NCBI RefSeq assembly: GCF_040954835.1
Contig: NC_090699.1
Span: 19,725,817-19,789,816 of the forward strand
Direction of reading: 5' to 3'
Origin: Lepisosteus oculatus
Taxonomy: Eukaryota > Chordata > Actinopteri > Semionotiformes > Lepisosteidae
Length of the DNA stretch: 64,000 bases
Of this stretch, positions 1-15,000 are shown in pieces; the stretch's first letter is position 1; the number at the start of each line of letters is the position of its first letter. Under the pieces are notes generated by a model. It had not been told where the DNA came from and ran no database searches. It saw only the letters and a list, made by a program, of their open reading frames with translations. A program made the position numbers and the translations under genes.

Positions 1-3000
1 GGGATCTCTCGTTTCTCAATCTTTTCCGCAGGCAGTTGATGGAGACTCTAGAGGGGGAGGCAACAGCAAAATGGAATCAGCCTTGGGTCTCCACTCCACA
101 CCTTACCGACAGGTGTGTCGTGTTAATTCAGCGGTTTGACATTTCAACTGATATCCAGAAGTTTCATGTTGTAACCATTGAAGGTTGATTACAACCAATG
201 CTTGTGGAGATTCTATCTGCTTTGGACTGTGGTACAGTCTTAAATGATCTATCGGGGGGTTTTCTGACATGAATATACATGCTTGCCCGAAAAGTCTGAA
301 TTCTTAAACAATCTGCTCAAAAGCATCACGGACACCATTTCTCTCCACCTTGCTTCCTGGGGAGGCTTTTGAAATTTTGTTCAATTGGCTTGTTCAGTTG
401 GCACTCTGCTCATAACATCGCCAAAGTCAGTTGGCATACACACTGAAGAGTGAAGTTCGTGGACACAATAAAATATTCCCTTCTTATAGTTACCCTCCAC
501 ATAACAGGAAAAAAAAAAAAAAATTAAATGAACAAAATGAACCGTGCAAATCACAACAGCAAAAAAAGTTCGGGACAATCCACCCATTGTGTCCTCATAA
601 TGAGGAACTCCTGAATATGGAACTCCTGTTGATCCGCATTGTTCCCACAGGGGGAATTCTATGGCTGCACCTGGATGCTGGGCTCCTGCGGAGCTCCTGG
701 AGGGGCCTGCACGCGCTCGTGAGGCGGAGAGACCTGGGGCTGCAGGGCGTGCTGCTCCACAGGGAATCCCATTACCGGAGCCGTGATCGGAGCAGGAGGA
801 GTGTAGTTCTCTGGAAGCTACGAGACACAGGCAACGGAAAAAAATAAAGCAGGCCAAATTCCAGGGAGACTTCAGCCTGCTACTTGTTTTGAGCACCTCA
901 ACCGCCACACCGAAACACAGGGCCCCGGCACTGTTACTTTGACTTTCTTGATACAGCTTGAGAAGAAGCCACATCTGTACGGAAATTCATGATAAGTATT
1001 AGTTTACACAGCTGATTAAAGAATATCATCACAATGAAATGTTTTCTGCTTTGATTACGCATTCTTTGCAACAGCTTCATTCCCACTAGTCTAACACTGA
1101 CTTCAAAATGTTATGTTCATTTTTTCAAGTTGCTCAATAAGACTCAGCTAGACACACAGTAAAGTAAAACTGGGCAGCACTGTGCATATCCAGTAGATGA
1201 ACTTCTGCACACATACAGTACATCTACTTGTGCATACTGTTGAGTACATTTAGGAAGGACTATTGCACAAAATGGCATTTTAAATGAGTCTGCGTGGAAA
1301 ATCGAAAATACAATTTCAAATACTTCCAAAACAATACTCTCCAAAGTACCATTATTTAAATTTTAATTAAAGCTGGTCTTGATGTAGTTGATCATAAATC
1401 CAATCACATGAATAGATGACAGAAAAGTATGGAACCCTTCAAAAAATAAGATTTAAAATATATTTTTAAAGTCTTGTTTTTAACGATCCACACTTTTCCT
1501 TTTAGTCTTTGACTTTTCAGAAGCTAATTTGGCAAACACAGACTTTGATTAGTTCTGGGCCTCAGCCCATCTGCACATGCTGCTGCAAAGCGTACTGCTG
1601 TGACACCATTAACCCGTTCGGTCAAGACCAATTCCTTTAGGGATGAAGAGATGAAAGAAAACGACTTTAATGATGAACTAATCCGGCTCTAGTGAGCAGG
1701 ATCTTTAGCTAATACCAAGCTTAACTCAAAATCTGAGGAGCTGTTTTCACGTTTTGATCTTTGGGTTTGTACAATGATGATACGTGCAGTGTGCTACAAA
1801 TGGCAACTACTCTCACAATTAACTACACCCTGGTATCGACACAATCCCAAGAGGTTTGAGGTTACTCTGGGACCTTTAACAGTGGGGAAAAAGTTGGATA
1901 CAACAATTTTGAAGAGGAGGATTCACACATTTGATAAAAACAGTACTTTTACTATTAACTCCTTAACAAACTAAACCTTCTCTTTGCATTTGTGATGTTA
2001 TGCAGTGTCACACTCAGCTGAAAGGGAATTTGTTAAACGGAGGGGGAGAAGACATACAAAAACAACGTAGGTGAGCTAAGACTTAAAAACACCAGTTCCT
2101 CAAACTATCTTGACCTCTGACCTCTAAGCTGCACTTCCTTCTTTGACTGTCTGGACAAACTAAGGGTCAGGAAATGAAGCCTGCCCTTGCCATGTGCAAT
2201 TTGTACAAGAGAACAAGTCAGAGGCACCTAAGAATTAAGGCCTTGCCTACAAGGGCTTACAGAAGAGACCAGCGTCGCCAAGTTCAGAATGCCATCATGG
2301 GGCTTAATCATCTCCTCTCCTACACAGGGAATGTACCAAACTACTACTGTTTCCAGTCTGCTTGTAATTCTTTCCAATTATTGTCCAGAATATCTAGATA
2401 TCTTACTTCTGAATCATTAGAAGGTACTTTAGAAATCTGAAAAATTGTACCTCTTAATGTTGCCTTATGTTACTACGACCGGCAAATCTGCATTGTTTCA
2501 TTCTTAATTAAGTCATGTTAATCTGCTTAAAAGTGGATAACGGCAATAAATATCTGTGAGTAAGGATACCCCCATGAATATATTACCCAAGTGGACTGAC
2601 TAGATTTAACCAAATAAATCCATCACTTTGGTCTTATGACAAAGATGATTGTAAGTGTAAATGACAAGTGATGATACAAGTGCTAGAACATGTGAAAATT
2701 ACAACTAATGCTTCCAAGAATCCCTGACTAATAGGATTTGGGGCTTAGGCCTCCTGTACACAACATCAAGAGGGGGCCAGGGTCAGTAGGGATGAGAAAG
2801 TCACCAGGACAGCAGAGCTGCTGGGTAAAATGAGATTTAAGTTCTAATGTATTGGCCATTATTTACTGTTTTAAGGAAATGAGGACGACAGCAAACAAAT
2901 AGTTAAAAATACTTCATAAAGGCATGCAAGACGTGAAAAAAACATGAGAGCATTCCCCCAGCCAGTATTTTCCACCTTTGATACTTCATTTAGAAATTCT

Positions 3001-6000
3001 ACATCTGAAAACACTAATAGGCTATTTCCTTGCTTTTACAGAGAACTTAAAGTGTGTGACCTCCATGTAACCCCATTGAGTATCATAAAAAAACAAAACG
3101 AAGAAAAATAGAGAGGCTTTGTATGCAATTTTTCTAGATTGGACCTGGATGTGCATTTTCAAATACTTTTGTCAAAGTGAGTTTAAAATGAAAACGACTC
3201 AACAAACAAATACAGAGTTTTTGAACAGCTCTGAGATCTAAACCACCTGTGTCTAATCTCATTACACTACAAAGGTGAAACGCTTCTGGGTCTCTTTATT
3301 AAACTGCACACAGATTACTAAAAAAAATGGGAAAAAAAATGAACCTAACAGATCTTAGTTGAAAGGTGTATTATATTATGTGGCTTCATAAAAGCAGACT
3401 GTTATTGCAAGAGCTAAGCAGTGTCCATTGAGACAGCAGGACTGATTTAAGAGTGCAGGGAATACCTTCTTTTTTCTGGGCCCTCCTCGCACTGTCGGGG
3501 GATCATTCCAGCCGTCCTGAGGGCCTGGAGAAGGAGTAAACATGGACAAGCACAGTCAGACAAGCACACAGACACGTTTCCTTGCCATCTGTCAGCATAG
3601 ACACTTGCAAGTGCAAAAAGCAAGGGTAGCCCAAGGCAGGCCAAGACTGCACTTGAGTGTGAGCGCTGTGCACATCCGAGGCATGCATTCAAGTCTGCCA
3701 GCTTGACCCTCAAACCCTCACTGTTGCCCCCAGCTCCTCCTGGGACACGTCTCCCTGTACTTCTCAGTTCTGTCTGGGTGTTTACTACCTTCATTCCCAG
3801 AAGTCGGTCACAACCACAAACTCAGCTAAATGGCACAAACGGAAACTCAACTATACAAGAGCACGAGCTGTTAACCATTTTGCTGCTCGTGTTCCAGATG
3901 TACACATGTACAGGGGTTATTTCTCTCTTGTCTGAGCAAAGATCAAAAACAAATTGTAGACAACTTATTACTGTGTAGTTACAACAGATCTGATAATTAC
4001 ATAAAGGCTTCAAAATGAAACCTTAAATTAAGGCAAGGATGCAAGCCGATCACCAATACTTTTGCTTAAAATTCTAAATTGCTATACAGTACGTGCAATT
4101 CGCTGTAGGGCTGTTGAGTCAATCACAGCTTCATCCAAATCTCAGGAGCAACAAACATGAGAAATTCAAGTGACTATACTTGTTTTTAGGTGAGATGCAA
4201 GGAAAAAAAAAACATCCTTTTACAAGCACAAAAAAACTTCAAATAAATTAGCTTAACACAGACTGAATATTCTTTCAATTATTATGCATTTAACATCAAA
4301 GAACACTTTGCTGCCACACGTACAACTATGTGACAAAGGACTTTATGAACTATTTGAAGGAGAATTTGCTGGCACCTCAAAATCACTATTTCACCACTAT
4401 AATAAAGTTACAGCATATATAAAACCTTGAATGCATTATAGCCTTTTCTACATCGTTCCATCACTACACCTCAAGCCACAGCTCAATCTGCCTTGCAGTA
4501 ATTTGTCCTTTTGAATCTTCCGTCTCAGAAAGCCAGCTGCTTGTGTCATGACCGCTCGAAACGGTGATTTCTTGTGAAATCACAGTTAGAAAGATCTCCG
4601 CACGTCTAACAGAACTAGAATTTGCAACTAGCATGAATGCAGGGTTTATGAAAAGGATTTTAAGTAATTTAGGAGGATAGTAGCTAAAAAGTATAAATGA
4701 TCAGTCTGGGGAAAAAAAGGCAGGTTGACGATTTAAAACAACCTGAGAATTCAAAAGCTTTAATTTACAAAGAAAATATGCCAAAGTCACCGAAAGATTT
4801 ACTTCTGAAATTACAATTGTTCAGAATTTGAAATGAAGAAATGTCTGAATCCAGTTAACAAAACAAATCAAACCCTGCAAAGAATTAAGGTATATACATG
4901 TATAGTGTTAGTTAAAAAAACAACACAAAGAAGTTTAATGTTCAACCAGAAATGTCTCCACATTGTCAGTGCAGCAGATTGTGTTATGGGTCACAGGATT
5001 GCTCTTTAAGTCAGAATTAACTTGTATGTCTTGAAAAACAGAAAATTGTAACAAATCACTTTACATGCTACCCTTGCATTTATACTTTCACTCAGTTTTA
5101 AAGATTTGCTACTAAATATTACATACGTGTCTGCACAATTTCAGAGAAGACCTATTAGACAGGATAGGTCAACGTTTTGTATCAAGATGTAGTTTATGTC
5201 ACAAATAGAAAATGGTCTAATGTAATATATTTATATTTGTTAATGGAAATGTATTATTTATATATAGTAAAAGTTGGTTATGACAGGCTTCAGTATAAAG
5301 TTTTTAAAAATCACCTGATTCACCAAAAATGTGTAGACATTTCTTGTTAGCAAAACCAGTGCAAATGGTCAGTGGTATTCCAGAAATGTAGGCCATTACT
5401 ACAACTTTTAAATAAAAGGAAAAGGTAAATTCAACAATCCAAACAATCTGAAGCTTTGAAGAGGAAAGCAGAGCTAATTTCCTGGAAGAGACCAATGACA
5501 ATGCTGCACAAAACGCAACGCACTGCACAAAACCACACAGTGGCGTGACACGGCCTACAGCACAGCCCTTTTCCCTTCACCTTCATCATCACAATGGAAC
5601 TGCAGCCATGGGAAGTACCCTGGAAATCAGACAACAGGGAGGTCTGTACAACAGCACACCGATGAGCATGTCACAGAACAAAGCTCACGGCCCGATCGCC
5701 TAGATAATATGTGGAGTTAGAAAAGATTGCATGCTGTATATCACATTTCTTTCTAAAATGAAGATGTTCCCCATCATCATCCCCACCCTTTTTTCAGAGC
5801 CTGTTAATATTCACGCTGAATCAGCACCAGGCCGCTGCAGACCAGACAACCCAAGCCTGCAGCTGCTCAGCCTGGCCACCTGGCTACAGGGCCACGTCTG
5901 CCCCTGGAGAAGGCACTGTCAGCAGGAGAGGGGCTCAGAACCCCCCGGCCAAATTCTAAGATATTTGCAATGTTTCTTTACTTCACTGGCATGAAATGTC

Positions 6001-9000
6001 CCCCCCATAATGTATGTAGTACAACTGCTAAATACACTTGTGGAAAAGTATAATGCTTCTACACTGAAGAGCAATCACACAGCTAAGACCCTGTTTCAGC
6101 TGTGGACATGTATGTACATACAGCTGTCACATCTGTTTAATGGTTTCATGCCAGATTAGGTTACAGACCAGAGGAGGCCATTCAGCCCATCTCGCCTGTT
6201 CGGTGTAGTTAGCAGTTAATTGGATCTCATTCAGCCATTTCTTGAAAGAAGCCAGGGTATCGGCTTCAACAACATGGCACGATGACTTGTTCCACACTCC
6301 CACCACCCTTTGTGTAAGGGAGTGCCTCAGGTACTTGGTTTTAAAGGCACTTCCAGGTAGTTTCACCTTGCGCCCATTTAAAGGATGGCAGCCTGCGCCA
6401 CTGGCAGCGGACTTCCCGCTCCGTACCTGTGGGTGGAGGAGGAAGAGGAGCAGCGGAAAAGGACTGGGAGGCTGGGGCTCCGGGGCCGCCCTGTGAGTAT
6501 CCCTGGACGGCGGGGCCGTAGGGGCCAGAAGGCTGCAGCGGTGCCACGGAGGCCTGGGGGTGATGACCACCAGGGTACATGTGAGGAGGCCCCCCTGCCT
6601 GGGATGAGGGTGGCACAGAAGCCGAGGGGCGGCCTGCCGCGGACATGAGGCTGGGCGGCGGGCCGGCAGGGCTGGGTGGCGCTGGAAGGGCTCCGGGGGC
6701 AGAAGAAGGAGGCAGGGAGGGTCCGGCCAGGCTGGAGGCTGGCATGGTGGGCTTGGAGGGATAGCCGCCACCGAGAGGCACTGCTGGCTGGCCGAAAGGC
6801 TGATGAGGGGGGAAACCTGAAAGACAGAAAGGAGTGTCTGGTGGTCACCCAGTTGAAAGTTGACCATGTTAAACCTGCAGGGTATTTTTTTCAGACATCA
6901 CTGTGTTTATAAGAGATTTATCTTGTGAGGGCATGGTTTGACTGTCCCCCTCTAGTCAATATCATGTTTCTCACAACAGGTCACTGAGATTTTTCGATGG
7001 CAAACCTCTAAGCGATGAAGGCGTCTGTGCCAGCTTCGTGCTCTTTTTCTCCAAAAAGAGCCAATACCTTGTAAACTGCAGAGCCAGACTGGAATCAAAC
7101 ACTGGGAATGCTTAGACTGCTGCAGTCCTAGGCCAACTCGGAGCTCAACTACACCTTTGTCTCTAAAGACAAAAAAATCTCTGGACCATTTACTGCAATA
7201 GTCATTTTCAACATAATGGAAGGATCTCTGGTCTGAACCATGTGACTGTAGGATGGGCACAAATATAAAGAACAACAGCAGCTCCCTGTCACAGACTGAG
7301 AATAAGACGGTCTTTCAGAATCTGAAGAAAAGGCCCTGGTCTACCTGAGGCGGTGGCAGGGTGCTGAGGGTACGGTGCTCGTGGGCCAGCTCGGGGCAGG
7401 CTCGTCAGGGGCACGTGGGCAGAGTAGGAATGGGAGGGCATGGACTCGGCCGGCTGAGGAGGGAAAGCTGTGGGCACTGGAGGCTGCCCTGGAGGTACCA
7501 TCGGAGTTGCAAAACCAGGCTGGTATATCCCCTGTAATGAGTAGCAACAGCCCGTCAGAACTCTTTCAATGTCTCTTTTCCACAGCCCTTACCAAAAATG
7601 CCTCTGGCCTTAAAGGCACACTACGAAGAAAAAGTGCCACTTAACACATTATGCAATGCAAACAAGCCAAGACACCATGAAGAAACCTCACCTGATGAAG
7701 GAGTTCTAACATTTATAAATCTGGCTTGTAAACTAGGTTTTACAGGACAAGGAAATCAAGCCCTCTTCAACATTTTGAAGTCTTCTGTGAGTCCGGCTAA
7801 TGCACCACAAATGCAGAAAGTCCATCACGAGCAGATAAGTTTATCCGGCTGTGTCCTGGCTGCACTCATGCCTTACCGGTTGGTGCACTTTCTGGCCCAG
7901 AGGCTGTGCTGGAGCTGGGGCAGGAGCAGGGGCGAGCCCTCCCACGTGGACCCGGGTGTAAGGGAAGGGAGGAGGCTGCTGGCCCACGACAGCCTCTCCC
8001 TGGGCGTGAAACAGCCGGTCCCACAGCTTCATGATCAAGGGCTGCAGCAGGAGGGGGCAGACTCGGGTTAACACCTCTCGCCTTTAACTACCTTGAGTCA
8101 CACCGTTCCATGCTTTCTAAAGCTTCAAAACAGAACCGATAGGACTAGAAACAGTGGCCACTGATTGGTGGCCCTGATTGTACATTCTCATTCTATGGCT
8201 AGAAAAAGAGGCCCAGATTGCACATTCTTTGACGATTGTACATTCTCTCTTTCTCTAAATATTCTCTATACATTCCCTAATTAGACATCCTCTCATAATT
8301 CTACATTATCTCTTTCGCTACATGTTCTCTATGTACTCCCTGATTACTCATTCTGATGATTATACTGTACGTTCACTCTTTCGCTATAGATTCTCTATGC
8401 ATTCCCTGATCACACATTCGCTGACAATTCTCTCTTGCGCTATAGGTTCTCTAAAAATTCCCCGATCACACATTCTCTCATGATTATACATTCTCTCTTC
8501 CACTATATATTCTCTCTACCCTCCCTGATTATACATTCTATCAGGGGAAGCAAGAAGATCCCTGAACGTTCTTGCACACGGCGATCATGAAGGCCCAGAG
8601 GAGGTCCTGAAATTTTGAAGCGCCTTACCCACCTGGTCAGAGCCCAGTGGCAGATAGCTCATTGCCGCGACCAGGCTGCCCTGTGCAGCCAGCAGGCTGG
8701 CATACTGGGTGAGCTTCTCCGCCAGGAGGGGACTCTGGACCTCCACCTCCCCACCGCGCAGCTTCTCAATGGACCTGCGCAGTATCATCACCTTCTCCAC
8801 AAGGTCCTGCAACATGACAAAGACCTCTTTTACCTGCAGGGCTTTCCTTTTGTCACCTATGTCTGCATTTACTTCTGCCTAATAATAAAATAAACATAAC
8901 GATTAAGAATCAATTAAAAAGGCCTGACTTTGTTCTAGGCAAATTTATCCTTTAATTGTTAAACTATTTCACACGAGGACTAATTCGGCCTTAATAACCA

Positions 9001-12000
9001 GCATGAATTGAAGAATCTAAACCGACAGTGACAAGGGCTGATGAAAACAGTGAACCGTGAACGAATACTTCGCGATCACCCCTGGAAAACACACTCCAAA
9101 CAAAAGCTAATGTGAGGTTATGGGTTTCCAAACACAGCTAAACTGATTTTTTAATAATAAAATCAATAAACACACAGATGTAGAGCTGCTCAGAGCAGCG
9201 TGCCCCTGATGGACACCAGAACAACAGAACAAGTCAGCAGACACAGACCTCCAATGCCAGAGGAGAGGAGCAGTCGTTTCTATGCACCCAACACTCCACC
9301 AGCTTCTCGACGTTTCCAGAGCAGATGTAACACAAGCAGGCCTGTAAGAAATACCTTTCCTCGCCCTCACACTCCAGACGGGCCCCGAGAGTATCTGAGG
9401 GAGGGGAGAATTTCAGTCAGTTACGCCTGTGGCTGGACCTCTTCAGTTCACATTCAGGGCTTTGGTAACAAGGAGTTCTGCCAGACCCTTTGTTTCAGAC
9501 AACAGCAAAACATTCTCGCTATGCACGCATCACCATCCTGCGTGGGGAGAATCTTATGTCTTACAATGAACACTCTGCTGTGGTCACGTGTAAATAATCT
9601 TCACAGTCGTAGGACCCCTCGAACTTGAAAAAGGAAATGTGTTAAAAGAGGGGACAACAGCCTCTTACACCGAATAGCGATGTTGTCAACTGGTCAGAAC
9701 TACTTTTGAGTTGTAAAGCTACCTTTAGCGTTCAAGTGTACAACCCTCAAAGTCAATTATTCTGACGCCACAGGGCGGTCAGTATTGTGTTCGTTGTTGT
9801 GACTCTCTTACCACACAGTTCGGAGAAGTCCTCGGGCTGGGCGTAAGTCAGAAGGGCAGCTAATGCTTCTTTCCAGTTGTCCAGATCGCACAACTGCACA
9901 ATGTTAGTCCAGTTCCGGGTGACTATGGAAGATATGAGCTGAGGAACCAAATAAATGGACATTTCCAGGTTTATTTTGTAAATGCAAAAAAAAACATCGA
10001 CCATGAATTTACCATGAGGGCTAGTTTAAAAACAATCGCAATATGTATTATTTCAGCTTTCAAAACTTGGTTGTAAACAATTCCTGTAATACCATAAATC
10101 TTTGAAAACTGCTAACCATGTTAAACTGCTAATCATTATTTTATTTTAATGGAACTGGTTAACTGCTAACCATGTTAAAAACACATGTCAGGTGTGTACA
10201 GTATGTACTGCACCTGTAATGGCAACCACGCCTTAAAGGATAATTAAAACAGCTATATGATACAGAGCATCATAAAAGGGGACTGTGGCTCCTGTCCACC
10301 TAGCTGTGTAAGTCAGCATCTGCAGTGCTGGGGGGTCATTCCTGTGGTGAACTAGTGTCCCACTCAGGGGCGAGTCACTTTCACTGTGGTAACCAGGATG
10401 AGCTCCGGCCCAATGAGCCCCTGTGCTCTGGTATAGACTTTGCCTTGGTCTAAATCCACACATTTTTAAAAACAAAAAAAACTCATATTCAATTCTCCAC
10501 GTACCATTGAAATGCTGGTTCTCTGCTTGTCGAGGTATCTCTGCTGGGTCTTCCTCAGAAGCTCCTCTCCCCCACTGATCGCCAGGAGGATGGCCTCAGC
10601 GTAGCGGCTGTCACTGAGACACAGCTCCACCGCGCTCTCGAAGTTCCCCACCAGAAGAGCCTGACTGATCAGACCGTCAGTGTCTGAAAAATCATACACA
10701 TTCACAAGCAGTTACTGCAGTGAAGGCATTCGGCATTCATGCTTGTTATGATGTTATTTTACTACATTAAATCTGCAAACTCTGCAAGATCTGCATCTGT
10801 GCTCCAGACAGCCTGGGTTTCATGGGCGGCGGTGTGATTTTTGTATCTTGTGTCTGATTTAGCTCCGTGAAGTGGGAAGAGGGACTTTGGCTCATTGCCC
10901 AAGGCTGACCACTGTCGAAAAAAATATGCAAACCGTCTCAAATATCTGATTTTGTACCATATATGGTAACAACCAATCACTAGAATGTATGTTTTTGTAT
11001 GGAAGTTTTGCGCGTCTCCAAAAATAAAAGCCTGTTGCTGCTCTTGAGAAAGTGAGGGAAAGGCAAGCTATTGGCTGCTCTGTCCTCCTTTCTTTACTGC
11101 AATCACAATGCAGAAATCTCCAGCTTGATCCACCAGAGTGGTTTTCTGAGAAGGGACCAACAATAGGAAAAATTTCCTAGGGTTTTGAGCTTGTTGAGCT
11201 GTGGCGTACTGTTTATTTTGCAAAAATAAACTGCACTCCAGTAAGATTTCATGGAGGATAAGGAGCACCTTTGACATTGAGAAGTGTGTCTTCCTATATC
11301 TCTGTGGAATTGGTTACCGGCAGTGACGGGGATCTGGAATTTGGGCTTTTCCTTGGGTAGGTGGCTGAAGAAGTCCGATGGCGAAGAGGAGGACGGGGAG
11401 GAGGGGGTGTCTCCTGTAGCACTGGACTCGTCTGACCTCTGTGCTTGGACAATCGAAGGACGCAGCTCAAAATGTCAGCAAAATATTGTATACATATAAA
11501 TGTAGCTTACGTACAGAGAATAAAGTACCCTGAATTACCATACTCTACATGGGAAATGTAGAGTGTGCGTTAAATGCACATTAAAATAAAAAATGAGATT
11601 TTTATCCGAGATTATTGGAAAAGTCTTATGGAAGTACAAGTTAATTCTCAGTTTCAAGCACTACATGAATTTAAACGATGGATTTTTTGGCTGACCTGTG
11701 CAGACAGGTGCTGCATCTTCTCTGCCAAATCGTTGGCATCAATGCCGAGTCCGTTAGGCCGGAAGTTTCTTCCTAAACCTGAAGAAATCTGCAACAGGAA
11801 AAAGACCCCATCAGCATGAGCCTCCGGAGAATCAGACCTACCCGAGAAACCCTACAACAGCTAAAAATGTGAACTAACATGACACTATGGTCCTTAGGTT
11901 TGAATGCATAACACTGAAATTGTACAAATATCTGCCTTTACCTTTTTTTCAAGTTCTTCTTTACTGAAACCCAAAAGTCTTAAAAACTTGACACGAGCAT

Positions 12001-15000
12001 CCTCTTCAAAGTTCACCTAGAAGGGCAGAAAGCAGGAATATAAATACAGCATCTCGCGCTCATCCATATTTTCAAACCACAGCCAACTTTAAAGCCTGAA
12101 AGCTCGATTTTGTGTAAAAGAGAAAGACGTCCTCATATAACAAAGGCCACTATTCACATCTGGCTCTCCGGAAGACGAGCTCTAGCCAGTGTCCACTTTG
12201 ATTCTTGTCTTGTCACTGCTGACTGACAACCCTCCCTTCCTCCCCTCTGAAGCCCAGAAACAGTTCATACTCTTTCTACTGGTAGAACTTTCAAGCCCAA
12301 ACAGGCCACAGGCGGTTACAGCCCACTTCATTACTGGAGTCGAAATCCTTGAACACAGTAAATTACAAGTCAGCAAAGACTGCACTGTGGCTACAAAGGC
12401 AAATCAAACTGGCGTTTACAAATTCTTTAAATGGAATGACAGCAAGCTCTAGTGGTCATATGCAGTACTACTAGTGTTGTGTTTTTACTCACTGATGTTA
12501 GTGTAGCTCTGATCTCTGGAAAACAGAAACTCCTTTACATAAAAGCTGTATTTCCTTAGAAAGAGATTATCTTGTGCATTGGTGAAATGTAAACACTATC
12601 TCTTTATCTCTTTCTGTGCTTTCCACTTGCTCAGGCTTTTAGAAATTCAGTCATAAAAAGATTTAAAAAGGCCTAACCTACTGTAAAAAATGACACTGAA
12701 CAATAAACTCCCCCATGAATCAATATTTTGATCAAGTCCTAACCATTGGTTTTTATCAACTTTTATTATGTGAAAAGTTGGGGCAATGCCAACAACGCAT
12801 TACGCCGAAGGAAACGAACAAAGACATTGCACTGAAAATGAACGCCACTTATAAAAGCAGGGCTAAAGAGAATGTTCTAAAATCAAGACTGACGGGCTGA
12901 AGGAACTGGACCTTTTTACTTCTGAACAGAGAACACTATGAAGGGACTCGATACGATGTGTTGCCCATATCAGCCCTGTGGATTTCTTCTGAGTGAACAC
13001 TGAAACATTTGAAACAGTGAAACCATGAGTGGCATGAGTGGAAAACGCATTTCAAACAGAGAACAAGAAAAACTTCTTTATCCAAATGGGCTGCGGGTGT
13101 CTTGGATACTCTACACACCTACTGTATGTTGATGAAGGCAATAATGTGGCTACTTCCCAGAAATGGCTGGATGAGATACTTGGATCAGTCACGTTACCGA
13201 TGGCTTCGGTAACTACCAAACAAGCAAAGTAGGCCGAAGGGCCACCTCTCGTTCGCCACTGTTCTTATGTTTTCTTCAGGGCTGCCACCAGGGCCTGTAC
13301 CTTGAGGAAGCTCCACATGTTCTGTTCGGAGTCCATCGGAGAGCTGTGGATTTTGGCTTGGCAGTAGCTGGAGTAGCTGCCAGACTGCAGCGCGGCCTGC
13401 AGTTCGCTGGAGCGCTGCAGGAATTCTGTTTCCGTGGTGACCTGGCTGACAAAAACCTTCCTGGGGAGGGGGTGTGGCCCCTGAGGCTGAGGGGACTTAG
13501 GATTCTCGAAGGTGATTAACTTTCCTCCAAACTGCAAAGACACAAGAACACGTGTCTGTGAGAGTGGGCAGTGACGCTGCCTTCTAACTACATACAATAC
13601 TGGAACTGTCCACGTACTCTCACACAGCGCTGACGACCCAGAGGGAATCAAAAATCAGGCCACCTCCCCCAGCCAGCAGCCATATCATCCTGCAGCTCAC
13701 ACTAAGCAGGTGAGCTTGGTTAGCACCTGGATGGGAGACCTCCTGGGAAAAACGAAGGCTGCTGCTGGAAGAGGTGTTAGTAGGGCCAGAAGGGGGCGCT
13801 CACCCCAAGGTCTGTGTGAGTCCTAATGTCCCAGTAAAGTGACAGGGACACTATACTGTAAAAAGGCGCTGTCCTCAGATGAGACGTTAAACTGAGGTCC
13901 TAACTCTGTGTGGTTATTAAAAATCCCAGGGTGTTTCTCAAACAGAGTAGGGGTGTTACCCCAGCGTCCTGGCCAAATTTCCCATTAGTCTTTACTAATC
14001 ATGGCCTCCTGATAATCTATGAATCGGCTTCATCACTCTGCTCTCCTCCCCACTGATAGCTGATGTGTGGTGAGCGTTATGGCGCACTATGGCTGCCAGC
14101 TCATCATCCAGGTGGGGCTGCGCATTGGTGGTGGTGGAGGGGAGTCCCCATTACCTGTAAAGCGCTTTGAGTGGAGTGTCCAGAAAAGCGCTATATAAGT
14201 ATAAGCGGTAAGCCGTTAGTTTAGATACGGAGTATTTATCTTCAAATTTGCTTTGCAAATAATGCTTCACACATAAAAAACCAAAGCATTTAAGAGCCCC
14301 GTATACAGATATGCCTAGTGAAGTTTATTTGAATGAAGGCAAACTAGGCCCATTTTACTTACATGAGAGGCTCTGAACATGGCATGTCTGGTGAAGGCTT
14401 TGGCTTACTCACAGCGAAGGAGGCGCCCACGTGCCTGCGGATCCACTTGGGGGGCTTCTTCAGGGGTGGGATCATTGTGGTCTGGGCCATCTTCTGAGGG
14501 ACCTGTAGTGGGGGGAGGGCCTGTCCCGTTCCAAAAGAGTCCAGGGCACTGAAGGAAGAGGAGATCTGTGCACCACACGGTTCGCACACAGAGAGGAAAT
14601 ATCTTTTACTTGAGAGAGTTTGCCACAAAGCAAAAAATAAATCAATCAGAAAAGCCAGCAGTGGGAGTGGAGGGGAAGTTAGGGATCTGGACTTGGAGGT
14701 GAAAAAGATTGTGGGTTCAAATCACAGGTGAGGTACTGCTGTCAAACCCTTGAGCAACGTTCTTCAGTCAGATTGCTCCAGTCAAACACCCAGCTACAGG
14801 CATGGGTACAAAATACACCGCTTTGGATAAAAGCATCAGACAAATAAACTCATAATAAACACTGAGAAAATATGGGTATAGGCTGTTTATTATTTTTATT
14901 TTGATCAAACTGTAAGCTGGAACTACTTACTCCCTTGTTAATATGTTACCCATGAGAAGACTGCATGGAAATAAATATTAATCAACAGGGATACGCGTGT

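Noticed and set aside
381-974. A 197-codon open frame on the minus strand
   Set aside because: It runs through SEC31B exon 22 in a different frame and into both flanking introns. The in-phase exon 671-817 gives the family motif [16 protein letters not shown].
2174-2440. An 88-codon open frame inside a SEC31B intron
   Set aside because: No homology recognised, no splice or promoter context, and a length expected by chance in intronic sequence.
6127-6867. A 246-codon open frame on the minus strand
   Set aside because: It joins a wrong frame of SEC31B exon 20, intron and a CR1-like LINE tail. The spliced SEC31B frame explains the exon, and the LINE explains the C-terminal half.
7338-7531. An alternative reading frame over SEC31B exon 19
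   Set aside because: The exon is Pro-rich in several frames. Phase continuity with exons 18 and 20 fixes the frame used.
13675-13760. A possible 5S rRNA gene
   Set aside because: Only part of the 5S sequence is present, with an internal deletion, and it continues into a SINE body and L2-like tail.
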